64,000 nucleotides of DNA, taken from the NCBI GenBank assembly GCA_003149635.1, contig QCWI01000011.1, forward strand, positions 1-64,000, written 5' to 3'. The stretch is from Fluviicola sp. XM-24bin1. GTDB lineage: Bacteria > Bacteroidota > Bacteroidia > Flavobacteriales_D > Crocinitomicaceae. The notes beneath the pieces were generated by a model. It saw only the letters and a program-made list of their open reading frames with translations, had not been told where the DNA came from and ran no database searches. Positions 44,826 through 53,819 of this stretch are shown one piece after another. Every line of letters starts with the position of its first letter. Position 1 is the stretch's first letter. A program made the translations under genes and the position numbers.

Positions 44826-44837
44826 CGTAAATTTACG
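44826..44837. promoter_or_regulatory. 12-bp palindrome upstream of the PIG-L gene
   Basis: CGTAAATTTACG is perfectly palindromic and sits 18 nt before the ATG at 44856; nearby ATGGAA-agtaa-TTCCAT (44801-44817) is a second inverted repeat. Together they could be an operator in this divergent region; no regulator gene is adjacent. Confidence 0.35.
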
Positions 44838-44855
44838 TTCACCAGAAAAATTATT

Positions 44856-47303
44856 ATGCGATCAATTCTCTTTTTGCTTCTTATGTGTAGCTCTTTCTCT
44901 CTTAGAGCAAACGACAATCCAGGAAGTATCTATGTTAATCTCCAAAAATTACATTCTCTAAAACGCGTCTTGTACGTGGCAGCGCATCCTGATGATGAAA
45001 ATACACGTGCACTTGCATGGTTTTCATTGGGAGAAAAGGCAGAAACGGCGTATTTCTCTTTGACAAGGGGAGATGGTGGTCAAAACCTGATTGGTGATGA
45101 ATTGAGTGAAAAACTCGGAGTCTTGCGAACACAAGAATTGTTGGCAGCACGTTCTAATGATGGAGCAAAGCAATATTTTTCCAGAGCTGTGGACTTCGGA
45201 TATTCCAAATCTTCGTCGGAATCCTTCGAGAAATGGGGGAGAAACGCACTATTGGAAGATATGGTGTTGATGATTCGAATGTTTCAACCAGATGTGATTG
45301 TTACGCGTTTCCCACCGGATGAACGTGGAGGACACGGGCATCATACGGCTTCTGCTGAATTAGCCATTGAGGCATTTAGTAAAGCTGCAGATGAAACTGT
45401 TTTCCCGGATCAAGTGGAGAAATACGGAACGTGGACGACGACTTCGATTTACTGGAATACATCCTATTGGTGGGATAAAGACATCCGCGAGTATGCTGTG
45501 GACAATCCCGATTATTTAATCAAAGAAATCGGAGACTACAATTCAATGCTCGGAATGTCTTATAATGAGATTGGAACGATTGCTCGTAGTGAGCACAAAT
45601 GTCAAGGATTTGGAGGGATCATCGAACGCGGTTCCCGTGAAGAGTATTTCCAGCATCTGGACGGAGAAAAGCTAAAGGAATCTTTCTTTGAGCAAAATCG
45701 AAAAACCTGGGCTGATATGTCGAACCCAGCCTTGGACAAGTTATTCGCTGACCTTTTAGACAATTTTGATTTTAAAGATGCCTCCAATAATATCACGAAG
45801 CTTCTGGAAATCTATGGAGAGCTCGAAAAGTTACCCGATTCTTATTTCAAAGACGAGAAATTAAATCGATGTAGACAGATAATAGCTGATTGCATCGGAC
45901 TTCGCGCAGAACTTCTTGGAAACGATTATTACCATATCGCTGGTGAAACAGTTGATTTCAAATTAGAGCTATTGAATCGCGCGGGAGTCCCAGTAAGAGT
46001 GGAACACTTTGCTCCTCACATGTTAAAGGGGGAGGTAATTGGAATTGATTTGGCTCCAAATAAACCTGTAATACATGAGTTGAAGATCGCGACATCTGGA
46101 GATTTAGGGTCGCCGTTTTGGTTGGATAAGCCTTTCAAAGATGTCTTCGATGTAATACACGTAGATGGACGATTACGAGCGGAAGGCGATCCATCGGTGC
46201 ACGGAATGTTACGTTTGGTAATTTATGATACGGAGATTGATATTCCAGTGAAAGGGATGTATAAGTGGCGCGATCCATCGTACGGTGAACGTTCTCGCCC
46301 AGTTATTGGAGTGCCGCAATTTACCGCTTCATTCGAAGAAAAAATTGTCTTACTGAAACCCGGAGAAACGCAAGAAGTACGCGTTAAGGTGCGAAGCTTC
46401 CAAGACAATCTTGAAGGAAAAATCACTTGGGGAGAATTGCAAGGTTGGGAAATTGAAGAGGAAGACCTTAGCTTCACCATTGATAGAAAAGGAGGGGAGA
46501 CTTGGCTGTCATTCCATGTAAAAGCGACAGAAAAGGAGTCGAAGCGCGGGAAAATCGTATTAAGTGATGGAAATGGAAATGAACTATTCCAATATCAAGA
46601 AATCGCTTACGATCACATCCCGACACAAACGATTTTCAATCCAGCCGAATTAGAGTGCATTCTATTAGATGCCAAGATACGTTCGGGGAAAGTGGCCTAT
46701 ATCAAAGGTGTGGCAGATGCCGTTCCAGCTGCCATCGCTACATTAGGATTTGACGTCGAAACCTTCGAAGTAAGTGATTTGTCGGATTTGGATCTCTCTG
46801 GATATCGTTCTGTGGTGCTAGGAATTCGTATTTACAACGTGCATCCTGAATTAAGAAATTTCGAGCAAAAGCTTTACGAATACGTATTTAACGGAGGGAA
46901 TCTCATTATGCAGTACAATACCGCGAGTCGCTCTGGAAACAAGGAATTCGGACCAAAGCCATTTGAATTGTCAAGAGATCGCGTAACGGAGGAAGATGCC
47001 GATGTTTACTTCAACTATCCTGAGCACGATATCCTGAATACTCCGAATAAGATTTCGGAGGCAGATTTTGAAGATTGGGTGCAGGAACGTGGATTGTATT
47101 TTGCGGGTAAATGGGACGAAGCCTACACACCGTTATTATCATGGTCCGACACAGGAGAAGAGCGCGTAAATGGCGGATTGATTGTCATGCAGTACGGAAA
47201 AGGACAGTTTGTCTACACCGGAATTTCATTCTTCCGCGAATTGCCAAAAGGAGTCGTTGGTGCTTACCGATTGTTTGCTAACTTACTAAGTTATAAGCCA
47301 TGA
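44856..47303 (+). CDS. Secreted PIG-L (LmbE) family deacetylase, 815 residues
   Basis: A signal peptide MRSILFLLLMCSSFSLRA leads to a PIG-L/LmbE domain with the zinc motif AHPDDE (43-48) and GGHGHH (158-163). Members remove acetyl groups from N-acetylglucosamine derivatives. The middle part (about 330-600) is beta-sandwich-rich (FKLELLNRAGVPVRVEHFAP; LLKPGETQEVRVKVRSF). The C-terminal domain (about 610-815) is ThuA/glutamine-amidotransferase-like: VAYIKGVADAVPAAIATLGFDVETF, then NGGNLIMQYNTAS. The same three-part architecture recurs in Bacteroidota next to a sodium:solute symporter. Here the ATG of a small membrane protein overlaps its stop. Confidence 0.9.
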   Translation: MRSILFLLLMCSSFSLRANDNPGSIYVNLQKLHSLKRVLYVAAHPDDENTRALAWFSLGEKAETAYFSLTRGDGGQNLIGDELSEKLGVLRTQELLAARSNDGAKQYFSRAVDFGYSKSSSESFEKWGRNALLEDMVLMIRMFQPDVIVTRFPPDERGGHGHHTASAELAIEAFSKAADETVFPDQVEKYGTWTTTSIYWNTSYWWDKDIREYAVDNPDYLIKEIGDYNSMLGMSYNEIGTIARSEHKCQGFGGIIERGSREEYFQHLDGEKLKESFFEQNRKTWADMSNPALDKLFADLLDNFDFKDASNNITKLLEIYGELEKLPDSYFKDEKLNRCRQIIADCIGLRAELLGNDYYHIAGETVDFKLELLNRAGVPVRVEHFAPHMLKGEVIGIDLAPNKPVIHELKIATSGDLGSPFWLDKPFKDVFDVIHVDGRLRAEGDPSVHGMLRLVIYDTEIDIPVKGMYKWRDPSYGERSRPVIGVPQFTASFEEKIVLLKPGETQEVRVKVRSFQDNLEGKITWGELQGWEIEEEDLSFTIDRKGGETWLSFHVKATEKESKRGKIVLSDGNGNELFQYQEIAYDHIPTQTIFNPAELECILLDAKIRSGKVAYIKGVADAVPAAIATLGFDVETFEVSDLSDLDLSGYRSVVLGIRIYNVHPELRNFEQKLYEYVFNGGNLIMQYNTASRSGNKEFGPKPFELSRDRVTEEDADVYFNYPEHDILNTPNKISEADFEDWVQERGLYFAGKWDEAYTPLLSWSDTGEERVNGGLIVMQYGKGQFVYTGISFFRELPKGVVGAYRLFANLLSYKP

Positions 47304-47437
47304 GTGAGGAACCAGTAAATAAAAAAGAACCAAAAGACGATCCAACGAATTGGAACGGATGGTATATGGGATTGATTGCTGCCTTGGCGTTTCAAATCAT
47401 CGTGTATTTATTGATCACCAATGCGTATAGCAAATGA
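47300..47437 (+). CDS. 45-residue single-helix membrane protein
   Basis: A short gene, easy to miss. Its ATG at 47300 overlaps the PIG-L stop (ATGA) and its own stop overlaps the symporter start at 47434 (ATGA). It encodes MSEEPVNKKEPKDDPTNWNG, then WYMGLIAALAFQIIVYLLIT and NAYSK: a charged N-terminus and one membrane helix. This is the layout of small accessory subunits of sodium:solute symporters. The double overlap is strong evidence for a real, co-translated gene. Its likely job is to assist or stabilise the symporter; that is inference. Confidence 0.85.
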   Translation: MSEEPVNKKEPKDDPTNWNGWYMGLIAALAFQIIVYLLITNAYSK

Positions 47438-49128
47438 GTTGGCTGGATTGGGTCGTACTTTTCCTTACGTTGGTAACTATCGTTATATACGGTAGTTGGA
47501 AAACGCGCAAGAATAAAGATCTCGAAGGGTATCTGAAAGGAAACAACTCTGAGAATTGGATGACGATTGGATTGTCCATTATGGCAACGCAAGCCAGCGC
47601 TATTACCTTCCTTTCAACACCAGGTAAAGCCTACGAGGATGGGATGGGATTTGCCCAGTTCTACTTTGGATTGCCATTGGCCATGATCATCATTTCGGCC
47701 TTTTTCTTACCGATCTATTATCGATTAAAAGTGTTCACGGCTTACGAATACCTAGAACGCCGATTCGATGTCAGAGTAAGAGCGTTTACGGCTTTCTTAT
47801 TCCTATTGTCCCGTGGTTTGGCTGCTGGAATCACCATTTATGCTCCTTCAATTATCTTGTCGACGCTACTCGGTTGGAACCTTGAATTGACCTGTGTAAT
47901 GATTGGTGGGTTCGTAATCTTCTATACAGTTTCTGGAGGAAGTAGGGCGGTATCCTTAACGCAGAAGTGGCAAATGACCATCATCATGGGAGGAATGATT
48001 ACGGCCTTTTTCTTCGTAGTACAAAGTTTCCCTGAATCATTTAGATTCTCGCAAGGAGTGGATCTGGCCGGGAGCCTTGGAAAGATGGAGATCATCGATT
48101 TGTCTACCGATTTTGAAAGCCGCTACACCATGCTTTCTGGATTAACCGGAGGATTGTTCTTGTTCTTATCTTATTTCGGTACCGATCAATCTCAAGTGCA
48201 ACGTTATCTTGGTGGTAAGTCGCTGAAAGCTTCCCGAATCGGGTTGATGTTCAATGGTTTGGTGAAGATTCCAATGCAGATTTTGATTCTATTTATTGGG
48301 GTGATGGTCTTCGTTTCGTACCAGTTTAACAAACCTCCGATTGTCTTTAATGATCACACCGTACAGCTGACAGCTTCGCAAGAAAACGAATTAAAGAAAA
48401 TCGAAAATGCGTATGACGTCAATTTCGAAGAGAAGCGTCTCGCCATTCTAAATCTACCTGAATTTCCTACGGAAAGAGATTATGCGCCCATTCAAGAAAT
48501 GCAGGAAAAGCAGGATGAATACCGAACCCAGTACAAAGAAAAGCTCAAAAATTACGATGCCGATTACGAAGACAAGGACGGCGATTACGTGTTCTTGACC
48601 TATGTGTTGAATTACCTGCCAACTGGATTAATTGGACTCTTGTTGGCTGTGATCTTCTCCGCGGCAATGTCATCCACGGCAGGGGAGTTGAACGCGTTGG
48701 CATCTACTACCACGATTGACTTCTATAAGAAATTCATTTCGCCAGGAGATGACGATAAGCGTGATTTGAGTGTTGGTAAGTGGTTGACAGTATTCTGGGG
48801 ATTGATTGCCATTGGAGTGGCATTAGTGGCCGGACTTTTCGATAACTTAATTGAATTGGTGAACATCCTTGGTTCATTGTTCTACGGAACCATACTCGGT
48901 GTATTCCTAGTGGCCTTCTTCTTTAAGGGGGTGAAAGGTACGGCTGCGTTCATCGCAGGATTAGTGGGCCAAGCGGTTGTGTTATTCATTCACTTGATGG
49001 TAACGACAGGGAATTGGGATATTGGCTTCTTGATGTACAACATTATTGGTAGTGTCACCGTTATTTTGGTGGCTATTTGTATTCAAATATTCATGCCCAA
49101 TAAGAAGTCTGTAATTCGGGAATCGTGA
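47434..49128 (+). CDS. Sodium:solute symporter (SSS family)
   Basis: 564 residues with about 13-14 membrane helices. Family motifs: SIMATQASAITFLSTPGKAYEDG (helix 2, including the Na-binding region), YLERRFDVRVRAFTAF, GGSRAVSLTQKWQM and AVIFSAAMSSTAGELNALASTTTIDFYKKF (helix 8 region, with SA-x-SS-x-A). A charged insert (about 290-390: NAYDVNFEEKRLAILNLP to YEDKDGDYVFLTY) lies between helices 7 and 8, longer than in most members. It is coupled with a secreted PIG-L deacetylase and a small membrane protein, so its substrate is probably a sugar or amino-sugar compound released by that enzyme; this is inference. Confidence 0.92.
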   Translation: MSWLDWVVLFLTLVTIVIYGSWKTRKNKDLEGYLKGNNSENWMTIGLSIMATQASAITFLSTPGKAYEDGMGFAQFYFGLPLAMIIISAFFLPIYYRLKVFTAYEYLERRFDVRVRAFTAFLFLLSRGLAAGITIYAPSIILSTLLGWNLELTCVMIGGFVIFYTVSGGSRAVSLTQKWQMTIIMGGMITAFFFVVQSFPESFRFSQGVDLAGSLGKMEIIDLSTDFESRYTMLSGLTGGLFLFLSYFGTDQSQVQRYLGGKSLKASRIGLMFNGLVKIPMQILILFIGVMVFVSYQFNKPPIVFNDHTVQLTASQENELKKIENAYDVNFEEKRLAILNLPEFPTERDYAPIQEMQEKQDEYRTQYKEKLKNYDADYEDKDGDYVFLTYVLNYLPTGLIGLLLAVIFSAAMSSTAGELNALASTTTIDFYKKFISPGDDDKRDLSVGKWLTVFWGLIAIGVALVAGLFDNLIELVNILGSLFYGTILGVFLVAFFFKGVKGTAAFIAGLVGQAVVLFIHLMVTTGNWDIGFLMYNIIGSVTVILVAICIQIFMPNKKSVIRES

Positions 49129-49691
49129 AAACATTGTTAGACGATCCTTCGGGAGTTATTCTTTGGTATCCGTTGTATTTCAAGGATTTGAATGTTTTGG
49201 AGAATTTGGAAGAATTTGAGATAAGACAAGAATCCATCGTTCTTTTTGGAAAGCAAATCAATCAACCGCGATTATCACGATTGTACGGCAAATCTGGAAC
49301 GAGCTACAAATACAGCGGCAAACTTTTCGAAGCGCTTCCATGGTTTGGCAATTTGGAACGTATCGCAGAGAGATGCTCCGAAATTTGTGCAACCGATTTC
49401 AATACAGGATTACTCAATTACTACCGCGACGGCAATGATAGTATGGGAATTCACGCCGATGACGAAAAAGAGCTCGGAAGAAACCCCGTAATTGCGAGTG
49501 TGAGCTTCGGCGCCACACGCAAAATGATCTTCAGAAAGCGCAACTCCAAAGAGAAATTGGTGATCCCTCTTGAGCACGGAGATTTACTCGTCATGAAGGG
49601 AGCTTTGCAGCACAACTGGAAACACGAATTACCGAAAGAAAGAAAAGTAGAAGAGTCCCGTCTAAATATTACTTTTAGAAAAGTCCATTAA
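49125..49691 (+). CDS. AlkB-like 2-oxoglutarate/Fe(II) dioxygenase
   Basis: 188 residues from the GTG at 49125, overlapping the symporter stop (GTGA). The iron ligands are His110 and Asp112 in MGIHADDEKELG and His167 in LQHNWKHELPK; the 2-oxoglutarate arginines are in ESRLNITFRKV (Arg179, Arg185). The sequence SYKYSGKLFEALPWF matches the nucleotide-flipping region of the ALKBH2/3-like group. It would remove methyl groups from alkylated bases in DNA or RNA. Placement after a transporter gene shows no functional link. Confidence 0.92.
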   Translation: MKTLLDDPSGVILWYPLYFKDLNVLENLEEFEIRQESIVLFGKQINQPRLSRLYGKSGTSYKYSGKLFEALPWFGNLERIAERCSEICATDFNTGLLNYYRDGNDSMGIHADDEKELGRNPVIASVSFGATRKMIFRKRNSKEKLVIPLEHGDLLVMKGALQHNWKHELPKERKVEESRLNITFRKVH

Positions 49692-49703
49692 AACGTATCA
49701 CAC

Positions 49704-50213
49704 ATGATTCCATCAAACGAATACCACCCTTATTTTGAATCCTACATTGGTCCATTGTCTTCACGTGAAGAATCCATTGCCGAATTGATGGAGATTAGTG
49801 CGCAATCATTTGTAGAGATGCTTTTGGCATTGCCAGAGGAGAAAGAAAATTATCGATACGCTGAAAGAAAATGGACGATCAAAGAATTGTTACAGCACAT
49901 CAACGATACAGAGCGTATTTTTCAGAATCGTGCGTTGCGCTTCTCAAGAAAAGATGAAACGCCACTTCCCGGATTCGATCACGATAATTACAATGTCGTG
50001 GCGCAAGGCAATGATAGAGCACTACAAAGCTTAATCGATGAATTTGTGGCAGTGCGTCAGGCATCCATCACTTTATTTGGAAGTTTCTCTGATGAAATGA
50101 TGAAAGAAAAAGGGGAGGCCAATGGCCATTTAATCTCTGTCCGTGCTATTGGTTATTTGGTTTCCGGGCATCAAATGCATCATCAGCGTGTTTTTGAAGA
50201 GCGGTATCTTTAA
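49704..50213 (+). CDS. DinB-family protein
   Basis: 169 residues forming the DinB-type four-helix bundle. Motifs: KWTIKELLQHINDTERIFQNRAL (metal-ligand His about 71), ALPLFGSFSDEMMKEKG-like FGSFSDEMMKEKGEANGHLISV, and GYLVSGHQMHHQRVFEERY with two further His at the expected positions. DinB/YfiT proteins bind a divalent metal; many are thiol-dependent S-transferases such as bacillithiol transferases. The enzyme reaction here is unknown. It lies 12 nt after the AlkB-like gene. Confidence 0.88.
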   Translation: MIPSNEYHPYFESYIGPLSSREESIAELMEISAQSFVEMLLALPEEKENYRYAERKWTIKELLQHINDTERIFQNRALRFSRKDETPLPGFDHDNYNVVAQGNDRALQSLIDEFVAVRQASITLFGSFSDEMMKEKGEANGHLISVRAIGYLVSGHQMHHQRVFEERYL

Positions 50214-50218
50214 TTGCT

Positions 50219-50363
50219 AACCGCAAAGGTCGCGAAGGGCGAAAGGTGATATACAAGCGCTATTAACTTTTCGATTTGCCAAAGTAGGCTTTAAAAAATC
50301 CTGACGAAGTCGGGATCCGTACATTCACTAATTATTCCTTACGAACTTTGCGCCCCTTGCGGT
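50219..50363. repeat. Intergenic repeat with imperfect inverted ends
   Basis: ACCGCAAAGGTCGCGAAG at 50220-50237 and CTTTGCGCCCCTTGCGGT at 50346-50363 are inverted copies with 3 mismatches in 18 bp. GCAAAG-type noncoding repeats of this kind are common in Bacteroidota. No gene lies between. It may be a MITE-like element about 145 bp long. Confidence 0.5.
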
Positions 50364-50407
50364 GAAAAATATACTGTGGGCATCAGTTTTCATTGCGTTA
50401 AAACAAA

Positions 50408-50433
50408 AAAGGCCGTCTTTTCAGACGACCTTT
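50408..50433 (-). terminator. Rho-independent terminator of rpsA
   Basis: AAAGGCCGTCT pairs with AGACGACCTTT; on the minus strand a run of T follows. Confidence 0.8.
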
Positions 50434-50456
50434 CCAATATTCAGAAGAGAATTTAA

Positions 50457-52226
50457 TTATTCTCCTTTGTCCATTTTTTCTTTCAACGCAGCCAGTGCGT
50501 CCAAATCTCCCATTGTAGATTTTGCTGCATTTTGGTTTACTTGCTTCACTGCTGCAGAAGATGATCCTCCACCTTTCTTAGATGGTTTGTGATCTTCACC
50601 TTCTTCGAATGTTCTCGTGTGAGAAACAACAATTTTACGTGCATCTTTGTTGAATTCGATGATCACGAAGTTCAAAGTCTCATCAACTTTCGCGTTTGAT
50701 CCATCCTCTTTACGCATGTGGCGTGCTGGACAGATTCCTTCCAATCCGTAAGGAAGAGAAACGATTCCTGATTTGTCTTTGTTCTCAATGATTGTTCCTT
50801 CGTGCGTTGAACCTTCTGCGAAAGTAGATTCAAATACATCCCAAGGATTCTCTTCAAGCTGCTTGTGTCCTAGAGAGATACGACGGCTTTCACGATCGAT
50901 TTCCAAAACAATAACGTCCATCATGTCTCCAACTTTACAGAATTCAGATGGGTGCTTGATTTTCTTCTGCCATGAAAGGTCAGAGATGTGGATCAATCCG
51001 TCAACTCCTTCTTCCAATTCTACGAATACTCCGAAGTTCGTGAAGTTACGAACCTTAGCAGAGTGCTTCGTTCCAGCAGCAAACTTCGTTTCGATGTCTG
51101 CCCATGGATCTGGCATCAATTGCTTGATTCCTAGAGACATTTTACGCTCTTCGCGATCCAAAGTCAAGATAACTGCCTCAACTTCGTCTCCAACTTTCAA
51201 GAAGTCCTGTGCAGAACGCAAGTGCTGAGACCAGCTCATTTCAGAAACGTGGATCAAACCTTCTACTCCTGGAGCAATCTCAACGAATGCACCGTAGTCA
51301 GCCATAACAACCACTTTTCCTTTCACTTTGTCTCCAACGTTCATTTCAGCGTCAAGAGAATCCCAAGGATGAGCCTCAAGCTGCTTCAATCCAAGAGCAA
51401 TACGCTTCTTCTCGTCGTCGAAGTCCAAAATTACTACGTTCAATTTCTGATCCAATTCTACCACTTCTTCTGGGTGGTTCACGCGACCCCAAGAAAGATC
51501 TGTGATGTGAATCAAACCGTCAACACCACCAAGGTCGATAAATACCCCGTAAGATGTGATGTTCTTTACAGTTCCTTCCAATACCTGACCTTTTTCAAGA
51601 CCAGAGATGATTTGTTTTTTCTGCTCTTCAAGTTCCGCTTCGATTAATGCTTTGTGAGAAACAACAACATTTTTGAATTCTTCGTTAATCTTAACTACTT
51701 TGAATTCCATGTTCTTTCCTACATACATATCGTAATCGCGGATAGGCTTAACGTCAATTTGTGAACCAGGTAAGAATGCCTCAAGACCAAATGCGTCTAC
51801 GATCAATCCTCCTTTAGTACGACACTTAACGTATCCTGTGATAACTTCACCCGTTTTCAATACCTCATTCACTTTTCTCCAAGCGCTGTGAGTACGAGCT
51901 ACTTTGTGTGAAATTACAAGCTGACCGTATTTGTCCTCTTGTGTTTCTACGTAAACTTCAACAGTATCACCAACTTTCAAATCCGGATTGTAGCGGAACT
52001 CGTTCGTAGCAACTACACCTTCAGATTTAGATCCGATGTTGATTACTACTTCCTTCTTGTTCATGGTAACGATAGTACCTTCAACAACTTCTTTTTCAGC
52101 TACGGAGTTCAAAGTTCCGTCATACTTGTCTGATAACTCAGCACGTTCTGCTGCGTTGTAACCGTCCAATGCTAATGCATCCCAGTCAAAATCCGCAAGT
52201 CCTTGCGTTGTTTTCTTTTCTGCCAT
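50457..52226 (-). CDS. rpsA: 30S ribosomal protein S1
   Basis: 589 residues with six S1 (OB-fold) domains, in order: EGTIVTMNKKEVVINIGSKSEG; ITGYVKCRTKGGLIVDAFGLE; LEGTVKNITSYGVFIDLGGVDG; VKGKVVVMADYGAFVEIAPGVEG; HSAKVRNFTNFGVFVELEEGVDG; HEGTIIENKDKSGIVSLPYGLEG. The C-terminal tail is charged and Ser-rich. S1 binds mRNA on the small subunit and unfolds leaders, important in Bacteroidota, which rarely use Shine-Dalgarno pairing. A long leader with hairpins precedes it (52227-52350), which suggests self-regulation by S1. Confidence 0.97.
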   Translation of the reverse strand: MAEKKTTQGLADFDWDALALDGYNAAERAELSDKYDGTLNSVAEKEVVEGTIVTMNKKEVVINIGSKSEGVVATNEFRYNPDLKVGDTVEVYVETQEDKYGQLVISHKVARTHSAWRKVNEVLKTGEVITGYVKCRTKGGLIVDAFGLEAFLPGSQIDVKPIRDYDMYVGKNMEFKVVKINEEFKNVVVSHKALIEAELEEQKKQIISGLEKGQVLEGTVKNITSYGVFIDLGGVDGLIHITDLSWGRVNHPEEVVELDQKLNVVILDFDDEKKRIALGLKQLEAHPWDSLDAEMNVGDKVKGKVVVMADYGAFVEIAPGVEGLIHVSEMSWSQHLRSAQDFLKVGDEVEAVILTLDREERKMSLGIKQLMPDPWADIETKFAAGTKHSAKVRNFTNFGVFVELEEGVDGLIHISDLSWQKKIKHPSEFCKVGDMMDVIVLEIDRESRRISLGHKQLEENPWDVFESTFAEGSTHEGTIIENKDKSGIVSLPYGLEGICPARHMRKEDGSNAKVDETLNFVIIEFNKDARKIVVSHTRTFEEGEDHKPSKKGGGSSSAAVKQVNQNAAKSTMGDLDALAALKEKMDKGE

Positions 52227-52350
52227 AATGGCTTAAATAATTGTATTTCGGTTAACCCTATAAATCCCGAAAGAATTAATAAAAGTCGCGCTGTTAAAGG
52301 GTTGCGACAAAATAAAACTCCCTAACATAATGAAAGGGAGTGCAAAGATA
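52227..52350 (-). promoter_or_regulatory. rpsA promoter and structured leader
   Basis: TATCTTTG (minus strand, 52343-52350) is an exact -7 box, giving a leader of about 110 nt. Right at its start ACTCCCT/AGGGAGT (52317-52323 and 52335-52341) forms a hairpin, and GTCGC/GCGAC (52285-52289 and 52304-52308) a second one. The remainder is AT-rich. Confidence 0.6.
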
Positions 52351-52380
52351 GGGATTTAATATTTAAAAGAACTGATAATC

Positions 52381-52417
52381 AAAAAGAAACCCTGACGATC
52401 TAATGATGTCAGGGTTT
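52381..52417 (-). terminator. Rho-independent terminator of the TPR gene
   Basis: AAACCCTGAC (52387-52396) pairs with GTCAGGGTTT (52408-52417), with a T-rich tail on the minus strand. Confidence 0.8.
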
Positions 52418-52439
52418 TCTTAATCTTATGAATCAAATT

Positions 52440-53786
52440 CTACAAGGCGTCCAAGCGAGCTTTGTATTCTTTTGATTTCTCTTCATTACCTTGTTTGTAG
52501 TGGGCTTTGTACAAGTTGTCCAATACATACTTGTCATTTGGCTCGCTTTCAAGGTACATTTCCAAGTACTTGATGGCGTCTTTCATTTTCTGATCCGCCT
52601 TTTGCTCTGTTTTAGAAACATTTGGATCTCCCAATGGAAGGTTCTTCGCTTCTACAGCCAATACTCCAGACCAGTTGTACAACAAGGCTCCAAGTTGGTA
52701 CTGCGTGTTCACGTTCTTTCCATCCAATTCCAATGATTTCATCAGCGCTTTCTCTGCTTCTTCATAGTTCTCCAATTTCATTTGGATACTTCCGATAGAG
52801 TAGTACAATACAGCGTTTTCTGGATCTGCTGCGATGGCATCATCCAAAGCTTTCATCGCAGCCTCATCGTTTTCCTGCGCCAAGTAAACATCCACACGTT
52901 GCTTCAAAATGTCAAGATTGCCCGGGAATTTTTTCTCAGCTGCGTATAATGTCGCGTGCGCTTTCTCGAAATCTTTTGCTCCTGCGTAACATGAAGCTGC
53001 TAAAACTGCTCCAGTTGCTCCACGGTAATCTGCTTTTGCCAGCACTTCGAATGCACGTGCACCTTTTTTGTACATTTCATCTCTTTTATCCAAGTAAGAT
53101 TTGACAATTTCCAACTTCTCCTTTCTCATTTCATCGTCAAGATCATCTGCCATATCTGCAATTTTCTTATGCGGTTCTGCTTCCTTACTTGCTTGATCAC
53201 CAGCATTTCTGTAACTCAAACCAGCGTTGTAATAATAGTTTGAATCCAATATGTCAATCGCTGAGAAACACTTTCCCGCCATTTCGAATGCTTCTCCAGC
53301 ACCTCCGTACTCTCCAGCTTCGTATAACTGATTTGCCATGAAACTCATAATTCCAGCTGTCTCTTTTGCTGATGTCTCAATGTCGCGCTTGTACTTGTTC
53401 GCAAGGTCGTATCCTTCGTCGTAAGCAGTAATTGCTGTGTTGAAGTATGCAGTGATTTCCTCCTCGTTGATATTCTCAGGAGTTTGAGCATTCATCGCGA
53501 TGTCGATACTTACCAACTTCGTGTAGATTTTTCCTTTGTAATAGTAAATCTTGTCGATTTTCTTCTCCGTAGGATTTGCCTTTGCCCACTCATACGACTC
53601 GTCGATGTATTCTTTAGCCGTTGTTGCAACTGCTTTTGCTCCAGCAAAATCTTGCTTGTAAAGAAGCCCGTCGATTTTGTTGTATTCAAGAGCAGCGTCA
53701 GTTACCTTGTTTTTTTGAGCCAATCCTGAGAATGAAATTGCTGTCAATCCCAATACTAGCCCTACATTTTTCAATGTCATTTTCAT
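52440..53786 (-). CDS. Secreted tetratricopeptide repeat protein
   Basis: 448 residues from the ATG at 53786 (or 53780): signal peptide MKMTLKNVGLVLGLTAISFSGLAQ. TPR-like helix pairs cover most of the rest, clearest at about 180-215 (DILDSNYYYNAGLSYRNAGD), and 310-400 (NAVLYYSIGSIQMKLENYEEAEKALMKSLELDGKNVNTQYQLGALLYNW). Similar periplasmic TPR proteins are common in Bacteroidota upstream or downstream of gyrA. It starts 33 nt after the gyrA stop, so it probably shares the gyrA transcript. No function beyond protein-protein binding can be given. Confidence 0.85.
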   Translation of the reverse strand: MKMTLKNVGLVLGLTAISFSGLAQKNKVTDAALEYNKIDGLLYKQDFAGAKAVATTAKEYIDESYEWAKANPTEKKIDKIYYYKGKIYTKLVSIDIAMNAQTPENINEEEITAYFNTAITAYDEGYDLANKYKRDIETSAKETAGIMSFMANQLYEAGEYGGAGEAFEMAGKCFSAIDILDSNYYYNAGLSYRNAGDQASKEAEPHKKIADMADDLDDEMRKEKLEIVKSYLDKRDEMYKKGARAFEVLAKADYRGATGAVLAASCYAGAKDFEKAHATLYAAEKKFPGNLDILKQRVDVYLAQENDEAAMKALDDAIAADPENAVLYYSIGSIQMKLENYEEAEKALMKSLELDGKNVNTQYQLGALLYNWSGVLAVEAKNLPLGDPNVSKTEQKADQKMKDAIKYLEMYLESEPNDKYVLDNLYKAHYKQGNEEKSKEYKARLDAL

Positions 53787-53819
53787 AGTTACTTTATTCT
53801 TTAGATGCATGAACTGCAT

